This document shows positions 30,204 to 38,700 of a DNA stretch of 64,000 nucleotides, piece by piece. The notes below the pieces were generated by a model. It searched no databases, was not told where the DNA came from, and saw nothing but the letters and a program-made list of their open reading frames with translations. Source of the DNA: Alphaproteobacteria bacterium (lineage in GTDB: Bacteria; Pseudomonadota; Alphaproteobacteria; SMXP01); contig JANQPV010000056.1 in assembly GCA_028285305.1 (NCBI GenBank), positions 1 to 64,000 of the forward strand, given 5' to 3'. Numbering within the stretch: position 1 is the stretch's first letter; each line of letters starts with the position of its first letter. The translations under genes were made by a program, and so were the position numbers.

Positions 30204-31538
30204 ATGAAACTCAGTCGATATTTCTTACCCACGCTGAAAGAAACCCCATCCGATGCTCAGATCGCATCGCACCGTCTCATGCTTCGGGCAGGGCTCATTC
30301 GTCAGTCTGCGGCAGGAATCTACACGTGGCTCCCACTGGGGCTGCGTGTGCTCAAAAACATAGAGACCATTGTTCGCGAAGAACAGGGCAAAGCAGGTGC
30401 TGTTGAACTCCTGATGCCAACTCTTCAGTCTGCAGACTTGTGGAGGGAAAGTGGCCGCTACGATGATTATGGCGCGGAAATGCTGCGCATCAAAGATCGC
30501 GGCGATAGAGATCTTCTGTACGGCCCAACGAACGAGGAGCTCATAACCGACATTTTTCGTGGCAGTGTGAAGTCTTACAAGGACTTGCCTTTGAATTTGT
30601 ACCACATTCAATGGAAGTTCAGAGATGAAATTCGGCCGCGCTTTGGGGTGATGCGAGGCCGTGAATTTCTTATGAAAGATGCGTACTCGTTCGATCTCGA
30701 CCGAGAAGGCGCCCGTCGAGCCTACAACAAAATGTTCGCCGCCTACTTACGAACCTTTGATCGCATGGGCCTTAAAGCAATCCCCATGGCCGCAGACACG
30801 GGCCCTATTGGCGGCGATATGAGCCACGAATTTCTTATCCTTGCCGAAACCGGCGAAAGTGAAGTGTTCTGCCACAGGACGTTATTGGACCTTCCGGCCC
30901 CACCGGATGGTCTCGACTATGACAGTGATCTTTCAGCCATCGTCGACGAGAGAACGGCCCTTTATGCGGCCACTGACGAGATGCATGACCAGTCGGCGTT
31001 TGAGGCTCAGGTGGCGGAGGCGGACCGCATATCCGCGAGAGGAATCGAGGTCGGCCATATCTTCTTCTTTGGGACAAAATACTCAGAGGCCATGGGGGCG
31101 ACCGTGCAAGGGCCGGAAGGAAAGCTCATTCCGGTTGAAATGGGGTCCTACGGGATTGGGGTCTCTCGCCTCGCAGGCGCGCTGATAGAGGCGAACCACG
31201 ACAAGGACGGCATCATTTGGCCGGCCTCGGTCGCTCCGTTTGACGTAGGCCTCGTCAATCTCAAACCGGGGGATGCCGCCACCTCGGCCAAATGCGATGA
31301 TCTCTACGAACAGCTCAAGACCGCGGGAATCGAGGTTTTGTGCGATGATACCGACGAGCGCGCAGGGGCCAAGTTTTCACGGATGGATCTCATCGGATTG
31401 CCGCATCAACTCATCGTAGGCCCCAGGGGTCTCGAAAAGAACACAGTTGAACTGAAAGATCGCAGAACCGGAGAACGGCAAGAATTGAGTCCCGAGGCGG
31501 CCATCAATTTTCTTACAAGTCAGAAAGAGCGTGCGTGA
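30204..31538 (+). CDS. proS: Proline--tRNA ligase (short form without editing insert)
   Basis: Class II aminoacyl-tRNA synthetase that charges tRNA-Pro. 444 residues against about 570 for the E. coli form: the YbaK-like editing insertion between motifs 2 and 3 is absent, as is usual in alphaproteobacteria. Seen are the N-terminal [20 protein letters not shown], motif 2 region [20 protein letters not shown], motif 3 region [17 protein letters not shown], and the C-terminal anticodon-binding domain. Its stop overlaps the GTG start of the first LolC/E gene. Confidence 0.95.
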   Translation: MKLSRYFLPTLKETPSDAQIASHRLMLRAGLIRQSAAGIYTWLPLGLRVLKNIETIVREEQGKAGAVELLMPTLQSADLWRESGRYDDYGAEMLRIKDRGDRDLLYGPTNEELITDIFRGSVKSYKDLPLNLYHIQWKFRDEIRPRFGVMRGREFLMKDAYSFDLDREGARRAYNKMFAAYLRTFDRMGLKAIPMAADTGPIGGDMSHEFLILAETGESEVFCHRTLLDLPAPPDGLDYDSDLSAIVDERTALYAATDEMHDQSAFEAQVAEADRISARGIEVGHIFFFGTKYSEAMGATVQGPEGKLIPVEMGSYGIGVSRLAGALIEANHDKDGIIWPASVAPFDVGLVNLKPGDAATSAKCDDLYEQLKTAGIEVLCDDTDERAGAKFSRMDLIGLPHQLIVGPRGLEKNTVELKDRRTGERQELSPEAAINFLTSQKERA

Positions 31539-32791
31539 GTAGGCCCTTTGCGCCTTATGAGTGGATGCTTGCGATGCGCTACCTTCGTGCACGAAGGAAA
31601 GAGAGCTTCATCTCCGTCATATCCATATTCTCTCTCGTCGGAATAGCCCTGGGTGTGGCGACGTTGATCGTCGTTATCTCGGTGATGAACAGCTGGCATG
31701 TGAAGCTCCTGGATGAAGCGATTAGCTTTTCCGGTCATTTGCGCATTGAAAGTACCCAAGAAAGGGGAATAAGCACCTCGGGAGATCTTGCAGAACGGGT
31801 CGGGACCCTCGAAGGCGTGGCGACCGTAATCCCCGTTATCGAATCAAAGGCGTTGGCATCGGTGAATGGAAACGCGACGGGCGTTGAAGTGCGCGGTGTA
31901 CGGCGGGCAGACCTGGAATCCATTCCGTCTGTATACAACAATCAAACGCTTGGTTCTCTTGAGGCGTTCGATACCGCTGGAGGCCTCTTTGTGCCGAGTA
32001 ATTTGTCCATTTCGCTTCCCGCGTTTCCGGGCAGCTTTGTCACGCTCATCTCCCCCAACGGACCCGTAACCTCTTTCAGCACGGTGCCCAACCGAAAAGC
32101 CTTCCGAGTTGTCGGCAGCTATTCGACCCACGAGATGAGATTCGAGCGTCCCTTCGTCTATCTCCCCTTCAAGGACGCTCAACTCTTTTTCGCGCTGGAA
32201 GACCGGGCTTCCGCCTACAAAGTTATCCTAACGGACAAACAAAACACCGATCAAACAAAGACGGCGGTGCGCGAAGTTCTTCCTGCCGGCCTCGAAGTCC
32301 GGGATTGGAAACAGACCAACGGCACGCTCTGGGGTGTATTGCAAGTTGAAAAGAACATGATGTTCATCATTCTTGCTCTGATCATACTGATAGCGGTTTT
32401 CAATATCGTCTCTGGACTGATTATGTTGGTGAAGGATAAAGGCAACGACATCGCCATATTGCGCAGCATGGGGGCGACGCAGGGAACTGTGATCCGGGTC
32501 TTTTTGATCGCAGGGTCGGCCATCGGGATCGTGGGAACATTTGCCGGTTTTCTTTTGGGCACTGTGATCTCGGTGAACATCGTGTTCATTCAAGAGCAAA
32601 TCCGCAGGATACCTGGCCTGGCCCTCAATGATGCCCAACTCGCGCTCTTGTCCGAACTCTCGACTCGTGTTGAGGTAAGAGAGGTTTCCGCTATCATTCT
32701 CATGTCTCTGTTCTTTTCACTCGTCGCGACAATCTACCCCTCCTGGCGAGCCGGCCATTTGGATCCGGTTGAAGCATTGCGATACGAATAA
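31535..32791 (+). CDS. Lipoprotein-releasing ABC transporter permease, LolC/E family, divergent copy
   Basis: Inner-membrane permease that with LolD extracts outer-membrane lipoproteins and hands them to LolA. 418 residues. The first helix follows [19 protein letters not shown]; a large periplasmic domain (about 45-265) is followed by three C-terminal helices ending in [16 protein letters not shown]. Compared with its neighbour, the cytoplasmic and membrane parts are very similar, but the periplasmic domain is divergent and lacks the usual PRLVMGRQLA-like strand. GTG start overlapping proS by four bases. It may be the partner of the downstream copy, as LolC is to LolE. Confidence 0.88.
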   Translation: MSRPFAPYEWMLAMRYLRARRKESFISVISIFSLVGIALGVATLIVVISVMNSWHVKLLDEAISFSGHLRIESTQERGISTSGDLAERVGTLEGVATVIPVIESKALASVNGNATGVEVRGVRRADLESIPSVYNNQTLGSLEAFDTAGGLFVPSNLSISLPAFPGSFVTLISPNGPVTSFSTVPNRKAFRVVGSYSTHEMRFERPFVYLPFKDAQLFFALEDRASAYKVILTDKQNTDQTKTAVREVLPAGLEVRDWKQTNGTLWGVLQVEKNMMFIILALIILIAVFNIVSGLIMLVKDKGNDIAILRSMGATQGTVIRVFLIAGSAIGIVGTFAGFLLGTVISVNIVFIQEQIRRIPGLALNDAQLALLSELSTRVEVREVSAIILMSLFFSLVATIYPSWRAGHLDPVEALRYE

Positions 32792-32889
32792 GGATTCCAG
32801 AACTTATGATGCAAGCCGGCATTTTCGATCTGACGGGTAAGCAGCGCGCCTTTCGCGCGAACCAGCGGTAGAAGCCGGCCGAGGTCCTT

Positions 32890-34197
32890 ATGCCGTCGCG
32901 CGCCCAAGCCAAAGCATCGTCCGTAAGCGCGGCCAAGTCTGGCAAAGCCTTTGCTCCTTTTGAATGGATGCTCGCCGGACGGTTCCTTCGTGCGCGGAGG
33001 AAAGAGGGATTGGTGTCCGTGTTTTCTGTGTTCTCGCTGATTGGGATCGCGCTCGGCGTGGCCACGCTCATAGCGGTCATGTCGGTGATGAACGGCTTCC
33101 GGATCGAAGTCGTTGAAAAGCTTATGGGATTTAATGGCCACATCCATGTGAACGGCAATGTAGACGGTCGTCTTTACGATTTCGAGCCGCTCCTCGATCG
33201 CTTGAACGAGATCGAAGGCGTTAAGAGAGTTGCTCCGATCGTCCAAGGAATGGTGCTCGCATCTTCAAACATTGAGAGCTCGGGCGTCCTCTTGCGAGGT
33301 TTGCGCCACAAAGACCTGCAATCCTTTGAGATTGTATCGCAGAATCTCGTTGAGGGAACACTCGACGCGGACCCGGTGGATCCCCGGTTGGTTATGGGCC
33401 GCCAATTGGCTACGACGCTAAAGGTGGGAGTGGGCGACGAGATCACCGTCTTATCGCCTGATGGTGCGATAACACCGTTTGGCAGAGTTCCCCGTTCGAA
33501 AGCGTATCAGGTGAGCGCCGTCTTTGAGACGGGCCTGTCGAGTTTTGATGCGGACATCGTGTTTCTGCCTTTTGAAGAGGCGCAGCTCTATCTGAATCTC
33601 CACAACGCGGCGAACACGATTGAAATCACGATCGAAAATCCGCGACAGAATGTGGAGAGCACGATCGGGGAGGTCAAAAAGCGCCTGTTTGAACCTGCGG
33701 ATGTTGTGGACATGACCAACATGGATAATCGGTTCTTTGCGATGTTGCAGGTACAAAGCAATATGATGTTCATGATTCTCATGATGATCATCCTCGTTGC
33801 CGCAATGAATATAGTCTCGGGGCTGATTATGTTGGTGAAGGACAAAGGTCAGGAGATCGCGATATTGCGCAGTATCGGCGCTTCACGAGGTTCCGTCATG
33901 CGGGTCTTCTTGATCGCGGGCTCCACCATCGGTTTCAGCGGGACGTTGCTCGGCGTCGGATTGGGCGCTCTGATTTGCCTCAACATTGAAAGTATACGGC
34001 AGGCTTTACAGGCCGTGCTCGGGATCCAACTCTTTCCGGAAACGATCTATTATCTCTCAGAGCTTCCAGCCCGGATGGATCCGAGCGAAATCGCACTTAT
34101 TGTTGGTCTTTCCCTGTTATGCGCGTTCATGGCAACGCTTTATCCGGCCTGGCGCGCGGCGCGGATGGATCCCGTTGACGCCCTTAGGTACGAATAA
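32890..34197 (+). CDS. lolC: Lipoprotein-releasing ABC transporter permease, LolC/E family, canonical copy
   Basis: 435 residues, with an N-terminal extension of about 20 polar residues before FAPFEWMLAGRFLRARRKE. One N-terminal helix, a periplasmic domain containing VDPRLVMGRQLA, and three C-terminal helices with [23 protein letters not shown] and the end AWRAARMDPVDALRYE. The stretch IYYLSELPARMDPSE is typical of alphaproteobacterial LolC/E, so this copy looks canonical. lolD follows 12 bases later. Whether it should be called LolC or LolE cannot be decided. Confidence 0.9.
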   Translation: MPSRAQAKASSVSAAKSGKAFAPFEWMLAGRFLRARRKEGLVSVFSVFSLIGIALGVATLIAVMSVMNGFRIEVVEKLMGFNGHIHVNGNVDGRLYDFEPLLDRLNEIEGVKRVAPIVQGMVLASSNIESSGVLLRGLRHKDLQSFEIVSQNLVEGTLDADPVDPRLVMGRQLATTLKVGVGDEITVLSPDGAITPFGRVPRSKAYQVSAVFETGLSSFDADIVFLPFEEAQLYLNLHNAANTIEITIENPRQNVESTIGEVKKRLFEPADVVDMTNMDNRFFAMLQVQSNMMFMILMMIILVAAMNIVSGLIMLVKDKGQEIAILRSIGASRGSVMRVFLIAGSTIGFSGTLLGVGLGALICLNIESIRQALQAVLGIQLFPETIYYLSELPARMDPSEIALIVGLSLLCAFMATLYPAWRAARMDPVDALRYE

Positions 34198-34209
34198 CGG
34201 GCGCTGCGG

Positions 34210-34920
34210 ATGAAACTTTCAGGAAAACCCGTCTTGGAGCTTAAGGGCGTTACGCGGCATTTCGAGCAAGGGGGCAAGCGACTAGACGTTCTGAAGGGTG
34301 TGAACTTAACGGTTTGGCCCGGCGAGATGATCGCCCTGGTGGGCCCGTCAGGTGCGGGCAAGTCAACGCTCTTACACACGGCCGGCTTACTGGAACGCGC
34401 CGACGCCGGCGAGATCATCATCGAAGGCGTTACCTGCGCGAGTTTGTCCGATCTCGAACTGACCCGGATACGCAGGGACAAAATTGGCTTCATCTATCAG
34501 TTTCATCATTTGCTCCCTGAGTTCTCCGCTCTAGAGAACGTTGTCTTGCCGCAACTGATCGCCGACAAGAACCGCTCCAAGGCGCGCCATCGCGCCACCA
34601 CGCTCCTCTCCCAACTTGGTCTCGACCAGCGGCTCAGCCATCAGCCAATGCAGCTTTCCGGAGGTGAACAACAGCGCGTTGCGATTGCCAGAGCCTTGGC
34701 CAACCGACCGGTTATTTTGCTCGCCGATGAACCGACTGGAAACCTGGATCGCAAGACATCGTCTGCCGTGTTCGGTAACTTGGTTTCCTTGGCAAGAAAC
34801 GAAGGCTTGGCCGCCGTCATTGCAACTCACAATCTCGACCTCGCTAGAGAGATGGACCGCGTCGTTCTGCTGCACGAAGGCCGTTTGATCGATGGCAAAG
34901 ATCTTCTTGTGAAATCGTAG
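34210..34920 (+). CDS. lolD: Lipoprotein-releasing system ATP-binding protein
   Basis: ATPase of the LolCDE-type complex. 236 residues. Walker A GPSGAGKS, signature LSGGEQQRVAIARAL and Walker B VILLADEPTGNLD are intact. Adjacent to two LolC/E permease genes, which supports the Lol assignment over a generic MacB-type exporter. Its stop is only five bases from the stop of the convergent DUF1761 gene. Confidence 0.94.
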   Translation: MKLSGKPVLELKGVTRHFEQGGKRLDVLKGVNLTVWPGEMIALVGPSGAGKSTLLHTAGLLERADAGEIIIEGVTCASLSDLELTRIRRDKIGFIYQFHHLLPEFSALENVVLPQLIADKNRSKARHRATTLLSQLGLDQRLSHQPMQLSGGEQQRVAIARALANRPVILLADEPTGNLDRKTSSAVFGNLVSLARNEGLAAVIATHNLDLAREMDRVVLLHEGRLIDGKDLLVKS

Positions 34921-34936
34921 CCGCATCAATTTGCGG
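34921..34936. terminator. Short hairpin spanning the lolD / DUF1761 convergent ends
   Basis: CCGCA (34921-34925) and TGCGG (34932-34936) flank TCAATT, overlapping the DUF1761 stop codon. A 5-bp stem without a T run; weak evidence for a shared terminator. Confidence 0.3.
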
Positions 34937-35339
34937 ATGCAGCCCAGTTTCCCAACAAAAGTCCTGTAAAGAAATAGCAAAGAGCCGTGTTGCCTGAATC
35001 GATCAAAAAGAGATCAAAACTCGAACGCCTGTAGGCAAACTCTATCATCCGCATAGGAACCGCTGTTCCGAGCCAAACGAGAAGCCCAAGAGCAGCGCCC
35101 GTTTGCCAGTCGAGGAGCCCCCCAACTCCTTCATAGGCATTTAACAACACATCAACGAAGCAACTTCCCAACATCCCAGCGACGAGAATCCAAACTTGCG
35201 TCAAACCGAGTTGTCCGTCCCCGGCCGCTTCGTTTGACCCCTGAGCAAACAGGAGCGGCGAGTACCAGAGACTGCCCAAGCCAACCCACATGACCGCGCA
35301 AAAGGCAATGCCGGCAAGATTAATGTCGAAGAGTTCCAT
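34926..35339 (-). CDS. DUF1761 family membrane protein
   Basis: 137 residues with four predicted transmembrane helices. The family hallmark GLGSLWYSPLLFAQ follows the first helix and LLVWLGTAVPMRMIEFAY lies in the third. Function unknown. Its start codon is 45 bases from the first SOS box of the divergent small gene at 35432, so a shared regulatory region is possible. Confidence 0.75.
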   Translation of the reverse strand: MELFDINLAGIAFCAVMWVGLGSLWYSPLLFAQGSNEAAGDGQLGLTQVWILVAGMLGSCFVDVLLNAYEGVGGLLDWQTGAALGLLVWLGTAVPMRMIEFAYRRSSFDLFLIDSGNTALCYFFTGLLLGNWAASAN

Positions 35340-35374
35340 CTCGAAGCAATAGGTTTCCGTTAACCAAAATTACG

Positions 35375-35404
35375 TTGACAAAAGAACACAAAGGGAACAA
35401 CTAT
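35375..35404 (+). promoter_or_regulatory. Putative SOS-regulated promoter of the 35-residue ORF
   Basis: A consensus -35 TTGACA (35375-35380) is followed 18 bases later by a weak -10 AACTAT (35399-35404). The first SOS box lies between the two hexamers, where bound LexA would block RNA polymerase. The -10 choice is uncertain. Confidence 0.55.
35384..35398 (+). promoter_or_regulatory. SOS box 1 (LexA operator), GAACACAAAGGGAAC
   Basis: Perfect GAAC-N7-GAAC, the direct-repeat operator of alphaproteobacterial LexA. It sits between the -35 and -10 elements of the promoter reading toward the small ORF at 35432, and 45 bases from the start of the divergent DUF1761 gene. Confidence 0.8.
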
Positions 35405-35406
35405 GC

Positions 35407-35426
35407 CCCTCTAAGAACATAGAGGG
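35407..35426 (+). repeat. 7-bp inverted repeat over the ribosome-binding site of the SOS ORF
   Basis: CCCTCTA (35407-35413) and TAGAGGG (35420-35426) around AGAACA. The right arm contains the likely ribosome-binding site GAGGG five bases before the ATG, so a transcript starting upstream of 35407 could fold and hide it. The same bases overlap SOS box 2. Confidence 0.5.
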
Positions 35427-35429
35427 AAC
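35415..35429 (+). promoter_or_regulatory. SOS box 2 (LexA operator), GAACATAGAGGGAAC
   Basis: Second perfect GAAC-N7-GAAC, 31 bases (about three helical turns) after box 1 and ending two bases before the ATG at 35432. Two boxes on one face of the helix suggest tight, possibly cooperative LexA repression. Confidence 0.8.
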
Positions 35430-35431
35430 AC

Positions 35432-35539
35432 ATGAAACAGCTCGCAAAAGATACCTTCGCATCGATTGTTTTCGGTATGCTGCTTTGGTCAGCCATCTTG
35501 TGGATATCCATCTTCAACTCGCCCGCCGCCATAGCATAG
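35432..35539 (+). CDS. SOS-controlled 35-residue single-pass membrane peptide (candidate)
   Basis: ATG to TAG, 35 codons. A short basic N terminus (Lys2, Lys6) is followed by one hydrophobic helix at about residues 9-28 with two tryptophans (Trp19, Trp24) and a short polar end NSPAAIA. The positive-inside rule predicts N-in, C-out. GAGGG lies five bases before the ATG, and two perfect SOS boxes and a TTGACA element lie upstream; a hairpin with T5 follows at 35577. By architecture it resembles SOS-induced membrane micro-proteins such as Caulobacter SidA (a 29-residue division inhibitor) or TisB-type toxins; I claim no sequence homology. A division-checkpoint or membrane-stress role is inference. 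It could be missed by annotation because of its length. Confidence 0.65.
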   Translation: MKQLAKDTFASIVFGMLLWSAILWISIFNSPAAIA

Positions 35540-35576
35540 ACCCATCGGATCTGGTTCTTGGGGAAAACGGTTCGAC

Positions 35577-35595
35577 GGGCACATCCGCCCTTTTT
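35577..35595 (+). terminator. Candidate intrinsic terminator after the SOS ORF
   Basis: GGGC (35577-35580), six-base loop, GCCC (35587-35590) and then TTTTT (35591-35595), 37 bases after the stop of the 35-residue ORF and about 105 bases before dnaE. The stem is short, so termination may be partial. Confidence 0.45.
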
Positions 35596-35701
35596 AGAAT
35601 CAGACACACTCAGCCTAGTGTAGCCCGATGGTCAAAGACTGTACCAACTGGTTGTGCGAGCGCTCCGGACATCTGTTCATTCGGCATGAGAAGAAAAAGC
35701 G

Positions 35702-38700
35702 GTGACTGTTGAACACATAACGGATCAAAGCAATTGTGAGGGCAGGCCCTTCATTCATTTACGCACGCGCACAGCATATTCTCTTTCGGAAGGGGCAATA
35801 ACACCCGGCGCCTGCGTCAATCTCTGCCTTCAGAACGCCATACCGGCCCTAGGGGTGACGGACTCCAACAATCTCTTTGGTGCGCTTGAGATATCGACCA
35901 AACTTGCTTCGGCGGGCGTTCAGCCCATCATCGGTTGCACGCTGTCGATCGATTTGGGTCGATCTCGCTCCGACCGGATCCAAAGCCGGAAAAGCGCACG
36001 TGGCGACGAGCACGCGTATCGTCCGCTCGCGCTGTTGAGTAAGACGAGGAACGGCTTTGAAAACTTGATGCAGCTCTCAAGCGAGGCCTACGTCAAAGGC
36101 AAAGAAAGCGGAGTCCCTCATGTCTCGATCGCCGACCTTCGCCGTTGGCAAGGGGGCTTGCTCGCCTTGACCGGAGGACGGCTTGGCGCCCTCGACTATC
36201 TCCTCAAGAGTAGAGGCCCCGATCACGCTGCCGAATTTCTCAAGCAAATCGAGCCCCTGTTCGAGGGGCATCTTTACATAGAAGTGCAACGCCACTTGGA
36301 CGGTGTGAGTGATGAAACTGAAGAACACCTGCTCGGTTTTGCTTACGATCGAGACTTACCCCTTGTCGCTACCAATGAGCCGTTCTTTTCTACGCGAGAG
36401 ATGGCTGACGCCCACGACGCGCTGCTTTGTATCGCCGACGGCGCGTATCTGAACCAGGCCGATCGCCGCCGGTTGACCCCAGAGCACTATTTCAAATCGG
36501 CTGCGGAGATGAACGCCCTCTTTGCAGATCTGCCCGAGGCTCTGGAAGCAACGGCGGAGATAGCGCAGCGGTGCAGCTATATGCCGGAAACGCGCGACCC
36601 GATTTTGCCGAGCTTCGGAAGCGGCGCCGACGAAGCCCAAGAATTGCGCCGTCAAGCTGAGGCCGGTCTAAAAGACCGCCTCGCGTCGGGAATCGGCCTG
36701 GCCGCTCCTGAAGCGGACTATTGGGACCGTCTGCAGCACGAACTCGACATCATTATTCGAATGGAATTTCCCGGCTACTTTTTGATTGTGGCCGACTTCA
36801 TTAAGTGGTCGAAAGCCAACGATATTCCGGTCGGGCCCGGCCGTGGTTCGGGCGCAGGCTCGATTGTTGCCTGGGCGCTGACAATCACGGATTTGGACCC
36901 ATTGCGCTTTGCACTCCTTTTTGAGCGCTTTCTCAACCCCGAGCGCGTGTCCATGCCGGACTTTGATATCGATTTTTGCCAGGATCGCCGCGACGAGGTC
37001 ATCCATTACGTGCAAGAAAAGTACGGACACGATCGTGTCGCTCAAATCATCACGTTTGGAAAACTGCAAGCACGGGCTGTTGTCCGCGATGTCGGACGGG
37101 TTATGAGCTTACCGTACGGACAGGTGGATCGGATCTCGAAACTCATTCCGAGCGATCCGGCAAATCCGACCTCCCTGGGAGAGGCCGTCGAACAGGTCCC
37201 TGAATTGCGCGCAGAGATGGAGCAAGATGACACCATCGATAATCTCATCACGACCGCTCTGAAGCTCGAAGGGCTGTATCGTCATGCGTCCACCCACGCC
37301 GCAGGTCTTGTGATCGGTGACCGGCCGCTCGAAGAACTGATCCCCCTTTACCGCGATCCCCGTTCAAACATGCCCGTGACCCAATACAATCTGAATTGGG
37401 TGGAACCGGCTGGTCTCGTAAAGTTCGATTTCCTCGGCCTAAAGACACTGACGGTGCTGCAGAAGGCGTGCGAATTGCTGAAACGCTCCGGGGTCCAAGT
37501 GAATTTGGAGCACATCCCGTTCGATGATGAAAAGACCTATCAGATGCTCTCGGCCGGCGATACAATTGGCGTTTTCCAGTTTGAGAGCTCGGGCATGCAA
37601 GATCTCTTGCGTCAGGCAGGTCCGACAAACTTTGAAGATCTGATTGCTCTCGTGGCGTTGTTCCGACCCGGCCCTATGGAGAACATCCCTAAATATTTGG
37701 CCTGCAAGCACGGCGATGAGGACCCTGAGTTCTTGCACGAGTCCCTGTCTCAAGTCGTCGCCGACACCTACGGCGTCATTATCTACCAGGAACAGGTCAT
37801 GCAAATCGCGCAAATCCTGTCGGGCTACAGCCTCGGAGAAGCGGATCTTCTTCGCCGGGCTATGGGCAAAAAGAAGAAGGAGGAGATGGACCGGCAAAAA
37901 GATCGATTTGTTCGTGGTGCTCTAGAAAACGGCGTAGACCAAGATCGCGCCGAGTACATATTTGAGTTGGTCGGAAAATTCGCCGGATACGGATTCAACA
38001 AAAGCCACTCGGCTGCCTATGCACTGCTTGCCTATCAAACGGCCTACCTAAAGGCCAATTATCCCGTGGAGTTTTTGGCGGCACTCATGTGTTACGATAA
38101 ATCGAACACAGACAAACTGCAGATCATTTGCCAAGAAGCGGTCCGCAATGAAATCGAGCTCGTCCCGCCTGACATCAACGCCTCCGAGACGGATTTCACG
38201 ACCCAGGACGGCAAGATTGTCTACGCCCTATCCGCAATCAAGAATGTGGGCACGACTGCGGTTTCTCAGATTGTCAATGAGCGCCACTCGTCCGGACCCT
38301 ATACCGACCTGTTCGACTTCGCGCGGCGTTTGGATACGACCAGCGCGAACCGGCGGCTCATTGAGAACCTAGCCAAGGCAGGGGCCCTCGACTCAGTTTG
38401 GCCCCACCGTGCCCAAAGTTTCGCAGAAGCCGACTTTCTGCTGCAGTACGCCGACCACCAGCGCCGCGAACGCGAAAGTTCGCAATCGAATCTCTTTGGC
38501 GAAGCGGCGGTGGATTTACCAACACCAGACTTGCCCAAACATCCTCGTTGGACCTCAATCGACCAATTGGACAAGGAAAAAGAAGCCATCGGCTTTTTTC
38601 TATCCGGCCATCCGTTGGAGACGTATCAGACCGTCCTGGAACAAGAAGGTGTGTTGACGTTCAAAGCGTTGAGCAGCTCTCCCAACCATGACACCCGGAT

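Noticed and set aside
35485-35712. 75-codon plus-strand frame overlapping the SOS ORF end and the dnaE start
   Set aside because: Different frame from both, no ribosome-binding site, no hydrophobic or family signal.
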